The notes below the pieces were generated by a model. That model was not told where the DNA came from. It did no database searches and was given only the letters and a program-made list of their open reading frames with translations. Position numbers and translations under genes: made by a program. This document shows, piece by piece, positions 22,401 to 34,700 of a stretch of DNA of 64,000 nt (within the stretch, counting starts at the first letter, position 1; each line of letters starts with the position of its first letter). The DNA comes from Sebastes aleutianus (lineage: Eukaryota; Chordata; Actinopteri; Perciformes; Sebastidae). The stretch lies in NCBI GenBank assembly GCA_916700875.1, contig CAKAKS010000067.1, positions 23,642,591-23,706,590 of the forward strand, in the 5' to 3' direction.

Positions 22401-22993
22401 TGTGTGTTTACTACGTGTTTATTTGCATATAGAGCGGGGAAGTGAGATCCGATCACAAGTGGTCACTGGAGACGCATTCTAACTCCAGGTGTGAACAGTC
22501 CACTTGGGATCCGATCACTCAGGACGCATGTTAATACCAAGTCTGGAAAGGGCCTTAGACATCAAGTTGAATCATATTGTGCAATCTTAAAATGCACTTA
22601 CGTTCGGCCAAGGCAGGTGCTGACCCGACTGATGTTGACTGGATTGTCGTTGATGTTGACTGGAGGCGTGTAAAGGTGGTCGCTGGGGAAACATTAAAAG
22701 AAATTAAATTACATTTTAAATCTTTTATTATACAAACTTCAGCTCAATATAATTAACAGTTTACATATTTAAAAGGATCTCTTTTACATCTCCTAATGAT
22801 TTCAGCCAGTGTACTCACTTGTTGTTGTTGGTGGTGGTGTTGTTGTTGATGTTGTTGGTGGTGGTGGTGTTGTTGTTGGTGTTGTTGGTGGTGGTGGTGT
22901 TGTTGTTGGTGTTGTTGGTGGTGGTGGTGTTGTTGTTGTACTCTGTGCAGCACATGAGGCCAAACACCCAGCAAACAGGATCAGCAGCAGCAT
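19488..22993 (-). CDS. Thr/Pro-rich secreted protein, copy B: truncated paralogue, probably decaying
   Basis: Exons on the minus strand are 22993-22819, 22682-22602, 22155-22132, 19762-19689, then CTC TAA at 19493-19488; together they give 119 aa. Exons 1-4 keep GT-AG borders and frame. Signal peptide MLLLILFAGCLASCAAQ is identical to copy A. The Thr-Pro repeat is longer and more regular (four blocks of TTTPPPPTT type). The 24-bp exon at 22132 is an extra, shortened exon-2 unit produced by internal duplication. The conserved segment reads VIILQTSVQTDHEINGDTIA. In the last exon a stretch of about 50 unrelated bases replaces 29 bases of copy A and brings an immediate stop; further on, the exon is split by the insertion at 10896-19416. 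The product would lack the C-terminal 20 residues. It may be a pseudogene or a shortened secreted protein. Confidence 0.5.
19897..21926. mobile_element. Non-autonomous hAT element containing a minisatellite
   Basis: The ends are CAGTGGTTCTCAAACTGTGG and, reverse-complemented, CAGTGGTTCTCAAACTTTTT, a form typical of hAT (Charlie-like) elements. The flanks ATGTGGGA (19889-19896) and ATGTAGGA (21927-21934) are an 8-bp target duplication with one change; copy A has the uninterrupted ATGTAGGA. The element lies in the intron between the last coding exons of copy B. It holds no transposase; half its length is the GGACAG-type array. Confidence 0.88.
20366..21430. repeat. GGACAG(A/G)G-type minisatellite with a 310-bp higher-order repeat
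   Basis: About 1.07 kb of short units such as AGAGGACAGG and AGGACAG. Diagnostic variants (GAGGTTAGAGG at 20417 and 20727; GGACAGTGGACAG at 20613 and 20923) recur at exactly 310 bp, so a large block duplicated recently. Long open frames on both strands here are a by-product of the stop-free repeat and do not indicate genes. Confidence 0.95.
21935..22700 (-). repeat. Internal tandem duplication of exon 2 with its intron in copy B
   Basis: The segment from GATATTACTACTGACATTCATG (21933) through the exon at 22132-22155 recurs from 22347 through the exon at 22602-22682. Both units contain the same transposon relic and the phrase ATCAAGTTGAATCATATTGT before the 5' splice site. In copy A only one unit is present (9290-9620). 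Confidence 0.75.
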
Positions 22994-23269
22994 GTTAAAG
23001 CTTTATTCCAAAAAGAGAGTGAAATCTATAGAGGAGAAGTGTTCCCTCTGCTTCCACGGAGTCTCTGGCTGCTTTTGTTCCATAATAGGAACTGATACCC
23101 TTACGCAGAGGGTGTGGCAATAAATATAAACAACAACAAGTGTTCCTCCCAGAACAATTATCTGTGCTGGTAGCAACAGCTAAAAGAAAACATGTACTGT
23201 TCAATGAAATTGACTTTCACTGAAACTATGAAATGAAGTTTCGATTTAGTTTAAAACAACTAAAAACTA

Positions 23270-23460
23270 AGTGTGGCAGCAAATTCTGATGTATGCAAAC
23301 AATAGCACATGAGATATTTTTTTGATACTTTTTATTGAGATGTCTTTGAGTTACATTTTTAAGACACAAACAAAGAGCTTAAAAACAAAATCAGAAAAGA
23401 AAAAAAACGAGAAAAAAGTTTGTTTGTCTATCTACACATCGTGGGCACATCCAGTCTTTT
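23270..23460. repeat. Right end of the gene duplication unit
   Basis: The sequence AGTGTGGCAGCA...CACATCGTGGGCACATCCAGTC matches 10370-10575, beyond the 5' side of copy A. With the 10591 junction it defines a tandem duplication whose unit ran originally from about 7830 to 10590. Confidence 0.7.
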
Positions 23461-23607
23461 TTTTGTGATAATCAAGTCTTCCTTTATGCAACATTAGAAT
23501 TACATTAATAAATATAACAACTACAAAGTGATATGAATCAAGTCTACAAATAACACATTTAAGAATAATACCAAAATAAATACTAACAATAACAGATTTT
23601 TTAATGC

Positions 23608-23918
23608 ATTGTAAGGCTGTCAATCGATTAAAATATTTAATCGCGATTAATTGCAAATGAATCGCAAATGTTTTATCTATTCAAAATGTACCTTAAAGGG
23701 AGATTTGTCAAGTATTTCATACTCTCATCAACATGGGAGTGGACAAATATGCCTACTTTATGCAAATGTATGTATGTATTATTAGAAATCAATTATCACA
23801 AAACAATGACAAATATTTTCCAGAAACCCTCACAGGTACTGCATTTAGCATACAAAATATGCTCAAATCATAACATGGCAAACTCAAGCCCAACAGGTAA
23901 CAACAGCTGTCAGTGTGA
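23608..23918. mobile_element. Truncated GGCTGTCAATCGATTAA-type hAT element, copy 1
   Basis: The left end AAGGCTGTCAATCGATTAAA and the next 300 bp match the complete element at 32979-33567 and, in the other orientation, the one at 26096-26736. The right half is missing. It ends about 50 bp from the 3' end of ccdc39. Confidence 0.75.
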
Positions 23919-23966
23919 AATATTGTTCTTTATCCACATCAGTAAATAAAGTATGATAATAAATCA

Positions 23967-25696
23967 TTACGGGTTCTTTAACTTTCTGCTGCTGCTGCTG
24001 CTGCTGCTTGCAGCGTTGGAACGTCTGGAAGTGGTGAGAGGAGGGGAGGTCACGGTCAGATCCAGACCCACTTCCACAGTCTTCAGCACGGGGGAGGAAA
24101 GTGCAGAGGCCCTGGGGCTGTTGCTGGCTGAGGATTCAGGAGCCCTACAGTACAGAGAGACAACAACAACAACAAGCAGCATAAGAAAGTCTCCAATCAT
24201 CTGCACGATAGAATATACAGGGTGACATATTTTTACATTTTTATTCATACAGATAAAGACAAGCGAATATCTTATTCAACTGGTTATATTCCATTGACAC
24301 AAGCAGTATTCAATTATTTTCCGCATGCATACTTTTATGATCAGTAGTATAGTTCAAACTCATGACCATCAGACTACAACTCTGGAGAAGAGGTTTTATT
24401 AAGAATTGATAAAGTCTGACCTGAGAGAGGCAGAGCTGCGGGCAGAGCTCATCTTGGAGCTTCGATGGCTGGAAGGAGTGGAAGACGGAGATGGAAGAGA
24501 CAGATTGGCCTGATAGAAAGAAAAAAAAAGTTAAGCCATTTTTCTTTTTGCAACTCCATAAACCCCATAAATGACAGTAAAGAACAGCCTGTCCAACAAC
24601 CATGCCATGTCAATTGCTTCATAGACTTTAGACTTTTTTGTCCCACAAATACCAATACATACAACAGCACTCAGTAACACAGTAATAGCAATACAACAGC
24701 GATAACAACAGAAACTTTGCGGACAGCAGTACACGCTCAGGCCTATTCAGCAATGCCTGTTGTTTAAGGCGGCTATGACTGCAGGTATCAAGCTTTTCCC
24801 GAAGCAAGCCCTATTGCACCTGAATGTTTTGTACCAGTGCCCAGAGGCATTGTGGTGAGGTGGTAATTGAGTGGGTGTGTGATGTCCTGTGCTATTGAGA
24901 CTGCAATGTGTGCAATGGCTTTGTTGTTTAGTTCTGTGAGGTTGGGTGTGGGGAGACCAATTATCCTGTCAGCAGTGTTGGTTATGTGTGTGAGTTTTGC
25001 CCGGTTAGTGACGGATAACATGTGAAAAAAAAGCAGGTGGAACAGTACAGTAGGATTGGATGAATGATGCTCTGGTACAGCAGTAGGAGGAGATGGGGGG
25101 CAACATAAAGTCCTTTAAGTTTGCGGATGACTAATAGTCTTTGGTGGCTCCTTTTTTGAATGTGTGCTGGTCAAACCTGAGTTTATTGTCCAGAGTTACT
25201 CCCTCATACCTGCAGGAAGTATGTCTCCAACACTGATCTGAGGTCAGGTTTGTCCTCCATGGCCTCATTCAGTATCTTGTCGATGCTCTTATTGAATTCT
25301 TTCAACTCCCTCAGCTTAATGTCCTTCTCCTCAAATGTCTCAGTCTTGGTGCTTTTTTCCGAGCGGATCTCTTTGGTCAGCTTAGAGCACTAGCAGACAG
25401 AGAGGACAACACAAACTTAAAATGTGATTATGGTGACTACTAATATTTGTAGTCACACACCATTCCTCCTGTATTAACTGCTCACTCCTGTGTTTAGAAA
25501 AAGTGGGACAGGTAGACATCAAACCTGCTTTGTGGCTCTGTCAACCTTCTCCTGCTGGGAAGTGACTTCTTTGCTCAGTTTGCCAATCAGTGACTGTTTG
25601 TGCTCCATCTTGTCTTTCTCCACCTCCTCTTCTTGCAGCAGACTCTCCAAGGTATCGTTCATGTCCTGCAAATGGAGAGCGACACACGCACACACA

Positions 25697-25788
<92 letters not shown>

Positions 25789-28700
25789 AGCACGGCAAGG
25801 CACAGAGGCAGATTCTTGCCAGGTCAACTTCACTGGATGACTCAGAGCTGTTGAGTGAGTTTATTCACGACCCAATACTCTCGCAGGGACACAACTAAAT
25901 AATACAACAAGCTGCTTGTAGAATACTGAAGAGGACAGTCAAGAATAAAGAGAGATAGTGCTTTAGTGCTTCATGAAAAATGGTAAATAAAAAAAATATA
26001 TGAAGAGTATATATTGAAAGAAGGCAGGAAATGTTTGAGATTATTTCTTACAGTATTTAATGTGGCAAGATAGCCCATAAGAATCAAAATAATTCGGGCT
26101 GTCAAAGTTAACGCAATAACACGTTAACGCAAATTCGTTTCAACGCCATTAATTTCTTTAACGCATTAATGCAATCGATCTTTCGGAGGTTGTAGCGAGC
26201 TCAATTTTAAAGCTAGAGTGAAGATACCATATGAAACTAGAAAACCTAAGGACCAACCACGGCGTGGCCTTTTTCAAAGGGGTGAAAATGGGTTCTCTGG
26301 GTACCCACGAGTCTCCCCTTTACAGACATGCCCACTTTATGATAATCACATGCAGTTTGGGGCAACACATAGGCAAGTCAGCACACTGACACACTGACAG
26401 CTGTTGTTGCCTGTTGGGCTTGAGTTTGCCATGTTATGATTTGAGCATATTTTTTATGCTAAATGCAGTATACCTGTGAGGGTTTCTGGACAATATTTGT
26501 CATTGTTTTGTGTTGTTAATTGATTTCCAATAATAAATATAAACATACATTTGCATAAAGCAAGCATATTCGTCCACTCCCATGTTGAAAAGAGTATTAA
26601 ATACTTGACAAATCTCCCTTTAAGGTAGATTTTGAACTGATAAAAAATGTGCGATTAATTTGCGATTAATCGACAGATTAACTATGGACCATCATGCGAT
26701 TAATCACGATTAAATATTTTAATCGATTGACAGCCCAAAAAATATATTGCGCTGTTAACTGGGTTGGGTTATAATAAAATAAAAACCTTAAGATACAGTA
26801 AATAAAAAGGATTTGTATTTAGTGCAGGTTTGATTTTGATTTTTTCGGCGTTAGCTTGCTTGTAAAAACTTTAGTGAAGAGGAAGTGGGAAATAGTCAAC
26901 TGGGAAGTTTTTTTTTTAATTACATTACACAAAAGTAAAATTTTGAGCTTGTGATGCTGCAGTGATTTCCTGATTACATAATTGATCAATCAGGAACTTA
27001 TTGGTCCTTTTCACATCACACATTTGGACATGTGTAAAAACAGGTGTCATTAATCAAATTAATTATGGGCCCATTAATGTGTCACAGCCATTCCAGTAAG
27101 ACAGCATGCACAACACCAGCGCCCCGGCACACCTAAATGAAGCAGGGCTGTAATTAGTGTTATCATTTACACCTGTGATTACCCTGCAATGGCTGCTGTG
27201 AGAAGGGCACATTGTATTCTGTTCGACACTGGCTATAAATAGTAATAACCTGTAAGTCCTGTTGGAGCTCCTGAATTTGTCTTTTTTTATACTTCAGCGT
27301 CTCTTCAACCGCCCTCAACTGCTCTTCCAGCTTCACTTTTTCCTGGTGCTCTGGACCTGAAACAAAATGACTAATTAACATGTGATCAATGACAGCTGCT
27401 CTATTCGTTTTAATGGCCAAAGAGGAAAAACACACATAAATCACTTCCTGCTGATGATCCCTGATAAGTGTGATTTAGTTTCATCCTGTCTACCTGGTCA
27501 TACGTACTGGATTCGTTTACTTTGTTGAGGGATTTGCAAAATGCTGAGTTACTGTTGTCGAACAAGTGATTGGTGTTCTCCAGAGCTCTGTTTTCCAACT
27601 CCATCTTGCGGATTGTAGCATCCAGATCGTCGCCCTTCAACTTGAGCTCCTCTTTCTCTTGTGCAGCCTGATGAAGAGCACACAGCAGTGATTCAAAGTG
27701 CTGGTGTTCTTCAGCTTCAACAGACTCTGTGGGTAACACGGTGGCGGTCTTTAAAGACCTCTTACCTTTGTGATGTAGTAAGCCTGCGATTTCTCCTCTT
27801 CCCCCTCAGGAGCTGCCATCGAAAGTATCACAACCTCAAAGCGTTTCTTCATTATGTCGATCTTGGACAGTTTCTCGTTCAGTTCAGCACTAACACAGAA
27901 TCAATCGCTAAATATAGTGATTTTTTTTTGTAAAAATCTCAAAATCATGCGAGTATGATATGAAATACTGAGAGCAACATTTTATCTTTTTATACAATAG
28001 TCGGTTATTCGAGCAAAGACTGCTGGAAAGTGAGATTTGGCGGGGGTTTTTTACCTGAGTTTCTGTCTCTCCTGCTCACTGATCTTGAGCTGCTGGCTGA
28101 GCATTTTCCTGTAGGCCTTGACCTCTTCCTCCCTGTCCTTTATGGCTTTCTGCAGCTCCAGCTTCCTCTTCTCCTGGGACAGCATGCTGCCCGCCTCGTT
28201 GTACAGCAGATCCCTCATACGCTTGACCCCCATCTTCATGATGTTGTGCTCCACCATGTTGTCCTGATGAGGAACAAGTGAGGTCAACACAGTGTATGGT
28301 TTTGTTCTGCATGCAGATGGTGCTCATTTCCAGATACATGAAATAATGTCAATCATTTTAAGTAAAACCCTTAAAAACATCATTAGCTGAGTGATGACGT
28401 CAGCTATTGGGTATCTGGTGTCTACAGATACAGCTGATATGGGGTTGATTGCTGAGCAGCTTGCATTGACGTCCTAATTGTGAGAATTAGAGCTGTAACT
28501 AACAATTATTGTGATTGTAAAACTATATACTAATATGTTTTTCATTATTCAGTTCATCAATAAAATGTTAATACAGAAAATTAACTGACAACAATTTGGA
28601 TAATTAATTGTTTAAAGGAATAATTCAACATTTTGGTAAAAAAACATTTATTGGCTTCCTTGTTGAGAGTTAGATGAGAAATTCAATACGAGTCTCGTGT

Positions 28701-31700
28701 CTGTACAGTGAAGCTGAAGCCACCAGCCTGTTAGCTTAGCTTAGTCGTTAGCTTAATCTGTACAATAACCAAAGTGTAAAAACAACATTTATATGTATTA
28801 TGGGGTTTATGTGCCGGATTATTTCCTATAGAAGAGAAGTAACTTCCTGGTTTCCTGGCAACTGTTCGACAAATGGAATCAGCTTTACTCTGGACCAAAG
28901 GTACGCTGCTTCCATGACTTAATGCCAAACATTTGCTGGTTCCTGCATCTCAAATGTGAGGATTTGTTTTATCCTTATATCTTTGTAAAGTGTTGGATTG
29001 TTGATTCAGGCACAAACGCCCAGGCCACACTGCCTGCGTGAGCAAGCATGTTTTTTTAAAAAACTTTTTTCATGTCTGTGACATATTCGACAAATATAGA
29101 CATTGACACTGTACTGATGATTGATATCGATATTGATTGACAGCTGCCTCCGCTGAATGAACAGCCAATAGGAACGCTCTCTCTCTGAAATGACCTGAGA
29201 TTTTTTAAAGCCTGAAAACAGAGCCGTGAGGAGGTGCAGAAGTCTAGTTATCACTCAGAACACTTGAATTACAACATGCTGAAAGGTTATTATGGATTTT
29301 TTGCCCAATTCTGCCTAGTGCCACTTTAATTGATGAATGAAATTAATTCTAATTATTACAGCCATATGTACTGTATCTCCATCAAAAGGATCTTAACATA
29401 AAATGGTTATTACTTATTTTGACTGACCAAAAGTCACAACAGTGTAAGCTATTCAATTTAATTATATGAAAAAGAGAAAAAAAAAAGATTTTCTTTCACA
29501 TTTTCACAGTTGAGTTTCTGTAACCACTAAATGTTTGACATTTTTACTTGATTAATTACAAATAATTACTTCAGCAATAAGGAGAATAACCTTCCAAAGT
29601 GAGATATAACCTTGAATCAAACTTTGCGGAAAAAACCCCACTTGTGTTTAATCTCCTAAACACAATTTGAACACATTAAGTCCACCTGAAGTGATTTCAT
29701 GATGATGCTATGGCATCAGGTAGTTACCTGCTTCGTGAGCCTGAGTCTCTTCAGCTCCTTTTCATTGGTGTTACAGAGTAACAGAGTGTCTTCCACCTTG
29801 TCAGTCAGATCTGTCTTTAGAGCCTTTGACTTCTCCATCTCTTTCCTTAAGTAGCGAATATCATCCTGTCAGAAACAACGACATGAGTGAGATGGAATTA
29901 TTTCACTGGTTGAGTGTGTGAAAAATGCAGAATAGTGCATTAAGGTAACAAACAATCAGACTGACCTCAGAGTCTTTGAGCGCGTTGGTAAGCATGTTGG
30001 CCGTCTCCTTCTTCTCCTCCAGAGCTTTCTTCAGCTCAGCCAACTTTATGTCTACCATTTGTTTTTCATCTGACTTAATGTTGCCTTGCAGCCGTGCCAG
30101 CTTTCTATCCAGGCCTACCATCTCGGTGTCCTACGCAATGCAGGAAAATGAAAGGAAAATCTGAATGAATGTATTGGTATTGCAGATTCTAGCACCAGAC
30201 TAGGGAAAGCGGTGTAGTGTGAGTGCAGAAGGTCACATTTGTGTGTGTGTTTTTTGGTTAGCGTGCCTGTTCAGTCGCGATTATCTGCTGTCTTGCTAAT
30301 TCCTGCTCCAGTTTTCTGAGCTGGCTTTTCAAGCTGCTGATGGTGGATTTGTTCCTCGAAACCTGGCCAATAGAGTTCTTCTCGTTTGTCTTGAGGGCCT
30401 TCAAACGCTCTTTACGACAAAAAAGCTCCTCCCTGCAGTCTCGCAGCTCGACATCCAACTCCTATAGCAAAGCACAGGCAGAAACCGGGTTACACAGTAG
30501 TACAAAGCTATATCATTTTGAGCACAATAAAAAATGGCCTTGTCATGTATATGTAACACAGATTCCTAAAACGCATTTTTATTAGTGCAGTGTGGGGGCA
30601 CACAGTGAAAGTGGGTGTCCTCTAAATTCAGATTTAGTTTCAGAGTTAGTTTAATTAGTAGATAATGTGTTTGCATCTTTACGGCAAAGAGAACTGTTTT
30701 TTACTGTCTCATTTTTGATTGATGGTCAGTTCTAGTGTTTTTTTAGGAAAATACTAGCTGTTAATCATAATAAAAATAAATGATATATTTGGTAACACTT
30801 TATATAACCATTTTTATAACCATCATTAATAAATTATAAATTGATAGTTAATTAAACTTCAGTTATTTTGCTGTTAACAAACAAGCAAAATAAGAGCAAG
30901 AAAATGGATGGATGGATGGATGGATGGATGGTCAGGCTGCTTACCTTGATCGCGTTTTCCTCGTCCTTGAGGAGCCGGTCCATCTGTGCAGCTTTCTCCT
31001 CCTCACTAAGTGCGGTCACCACTTGCAGCTTCTCTTCCAGTGCAACATTGTAGGCCCTGGCCTTCTTGAGTCTACAACAGACACACACACACACATGTAC
31101 AGACAGAGCTTTCGTAATAAAGCTAGAGTGGTCATTTTTGCAACAGGCACATGTTGTGAAATTCCACTGACTTGTCATTGTTATCCTGGATGTCTTCCTT
31201 CATTCTGGATATGTGGGATGTCATAGACTCCACGTCGGAGGTTGATTTGTCCAGTGTGCCTTTGCAAGCATCCAGCTGCAAGACACATGAGAATCAATTC
31301 CCTCACTCTTATAATGGTACAATTGGAACACTCTTTGAGCACACATTGAGCTGTGCCCACAACTGAAAGTATTTTGACAGTGAAGCTGTAGGAAATCTGT
31401 TGTAAGCTACAATATATTTGAGTGCAAGCATACAGTTTGACTAGAAGCAGAGCTAATCCAAGCGGAAGCAGAGGCTATTTGAGTGTGAGGACAGCGTTTT
31501 GAGGGAAAGCATTACAAAATGTGAAATCAATAAGTCGTGCGCTCAAATTTAAAGACCAGGCTCTTGAATAAAGATAGGAAGAAAGCTCCATAACTTTGGT
31601 CACCAGAAAATACTTTCAGTTGTGGGCATAAAAAGTTTGGTATTTCAAAAGCTTTGAGAAGCTGACCTCGTCCTTCAGCCTGCTGCAGTTATTCTCCTGC

Positions 31701-34700
31701 TCTTTCAAATCCTGCCGCAGCTTTACAGCCTGTCGGTTGGCCGTCGTTATCTTCCTCTCAGTTTCCTTGTTGTTGTTCATCTGAGTATCCAGCAAGTGCT
31801 TCCTCTCTGTGATGGTGCCCTTCCTCTCCCTGATGTCCTGGTTGGCTTGGGCAAGTAGCTGGATGTATGAAGGAACAAGACAGGAACACTTTTTACTGAG
31901 TGTACTGTTCAGCGTGCGTTCACATTCTCTTGGTTTTTATTGTTCAGAGGTTTATATGCTTTGAGTCAGCACGTCTTTTATCGACAGAAGTGCAAGGTCC
32001 CAGACTTTACCAGAGCTGTCTGCTGCATCTCTGTGTCTCGTTGCTTCATCTGCTTAATGGTGTTTTCCCATTGGTGGATGAGCTGCTGTGTCTCCAGTTG
32101 GGCCTGCTGCAAATTTTCTGTAGTTGTATCCAAAGCAATCTGTTCGGAAAGCAGAAGAAAAAGTGTATTCTCGTAGACAGAGTGACAGTCTGTGACTTAA
32201 AGATTTTCAACCATATGAACAGTGAGATTGTAGAGCGCTTTCTTAACAGTACCTGTGCGGATATAGTCTCAGTCAATTCTTTGTCAAGTGCTTTGTGCTT
32301 TTCACTGGCCTCCACTGTCTTCTTCTCTATAGCCAGAGTGAGAGACTATATTGGGAGAGATTACTGTTAGCTCAGGATGAGTCTGAGTTGTAAAGCAGTT
32401 TATTTAGTTGGAAACAGAATAGGTGTACAGCCTGTTATTTAATACAGCTCTTCTCTCCTCACCTTGATCCTCTGCTCATCTTGCTGGGAGTACTTGATGA
32501 TGGCCATTGTGTCCGCATCTTTGCGTGCCGATTCCTCTAAAAAGGCCTTCATGGTCTGCTGGTCCCAGTCCGTCTGGTTCCTAAACTCCTCCAGCTTCTG
32601 TTTGGCCTTGAAGATATGATTCTGAGGATACCGACAAAGGTTAAGTAGCACATTTTTGGCACCAAGAGCTGTAGTTTTTTCTGTGTTATATGTTGTGAAT
32701 GGTATAGACCTCTTGAATGTTCCTCCTTTCTGCTAAAGCTCTATGGTCATTCTCCTTCCTAGCAATTTCCTGTGTCAGGCGACCCGTCTCCCTTTCTGCG
32801 AGGGCGGTGAGGTGTTTCTCCAACTCTTCTTCTCTTTCCTTTGCCTTGCACAGAGCCTGCGTGCAAAAGGAGAAATTAACGATACACACCCTGACACTAT
32901 GGCTATAACCCGATTACCAGAAGAGACACACACACACCTGTCTGACACACAATAAATATACATACAACGTATTCTGATTAGGGCTGTCAATCGATTAAAA
33001 TATTTAATCATGATTACTTGCATGATTGTCAATGATTAATCGCGATTAATCGCAAATGAATTGCACATTGTTTTTATCTGTTCAAAATGTACCTTAAAAT
33101 GAAAGTGTTTAATACTCTTATCAACATGGGAGGGGACAAATATGCTTTCTTTATGCAAATGTATGTACAGTATATATTTATTATTCGGAATCAATTAACA
33201 ACACAAAACAATGACAAATATTGTGTAACATGGCAAACTGCAGCCCAACAGGCAACAACAGCTGTCAGTGTGTCAGTGTGCTGACTTGACTATGACTTGA
33301 CCCAAACTGCATGTGATTATCATAAAGTGGTCATGTCTGTAAAGGGGAGACTCGTGGGTACTCCATAGAACCCATTTTCATTCACATATCTTGAGGTCAG
33401 AGGCCAAGGGACCCCTTTGAAAATGGCCATGATTCTTCAGCTATAGCTTTAAAACTGAGCCTGCTGCAACCTCAGAAAGATTGACTTTCATTAATGCGTT
33501 AAACAAATTAGTAGTTAAAATGAATTTGTGTTAACGCATTATCACCGTGTTTACTTTGACAGCCCTAATTCTGATATACTCACCTCAGTATTTTCCAGCT
33601 CTTGTTTAGCATTTTTGAGGAATTCGGTCATTAGCTGCTTTTGATCCTTGTTTCTCTCACACTTGTTTTCCAGTCGCGCCAACTCCGTCTCTTTTCTACA
33701 AATCTGTTGTTGAGGAAGACATCAGATTAAAAGCATAGCATACTGTATATGACATACAGTCAGCAGGTTTGTTTTTGTGAGCTGTCTTGCATGGTTTTGC
33801 CCGTCACTACATGCAGTTACAAAACATTTGTCTTGTGACACATGAACAGATTCACCGCTTACCTGCAGCACTTTGTCAGTTGCCCCTTGTGTGTTGACGT
33901 AAAACTCTACATCTTGTGAAACCCAGGTATTAGAGTCATGCGGTCTAGATGCTTACAATGTAGTTATTACAATATGGTTTCATTGTAGAGCATTATATAA
34001 TACTAGTAGTAAGAGATTTTGATAGTGTGCCACATGACTTGGAATCTATAAATTCCATTATTTGAAGTAAAAAAAAAAAAAGAGTTCAAAAGTATGTATA
34101 CAAACCGATAAACATTTGTACCAAAGGAATCAGTAATTTTCTCACATTTAAAAAGCTTTTATCTGCCAGTTTTCAGCGTTAATTCTGAGTATCCATTTCT
34201 TAACAATGTTGCATGATGTTTAATTTATAAGAAGAAGAAAAAATGTTGGTATGGGAACCTTTTCCCTCATTTATTAAACTCAGTAGCTCACATTAACCAT
34301 GAGGTCACACAAAAAAAATATCTATGATTTTTTTTATTTGAGGGTGTCCCCAGCAAAAAGGGTAATCATTTATTTTCACTAGTTACTTTTGGACAGGCCC
34401 AAAACAGGTGATAGTGGTTGGCTACCTGGGAGCCACAGTTCCTCCAGCAGCTGGAAGAGCCTGAATGAGGAGACTTCTGAGCAGGTGTAATAAAAAATCT
34501 ACTAACAGTCTTCCAGCCAAACGCTCTCCATAAGGTTGAGCTCGATATCTTCCACTGAAATTCACAATATTGTAACCAAACTTCTTCAGGAATGCAGCTA
34601 TTAGTTTCAGGTTCCCATTTTTGTTTCATGTAGGTGGTGCTTGCTAGGACCACATAATTTTAACAGGCATACACATACACAGCACTATCAGTTACTCCGT

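Noticed and set aside
25519..25898. His/Thr-rich and Cys/Val-rich open frames near exon 17 of ccdc39
   Set aside because: They are translations of a CA/CACG microsatellite joined to the shadow of the real exon.
33863..33925. Possible extra ccdc39 exon (reading VNTQGATDKVLQ before GTAAGC)
   Set aside because: Exon 1 joins exon 2 at 33703 in frame and at the length expected from human CCDC39; the extra segment would add about 15 unmatched residues and has a poor acceptor.
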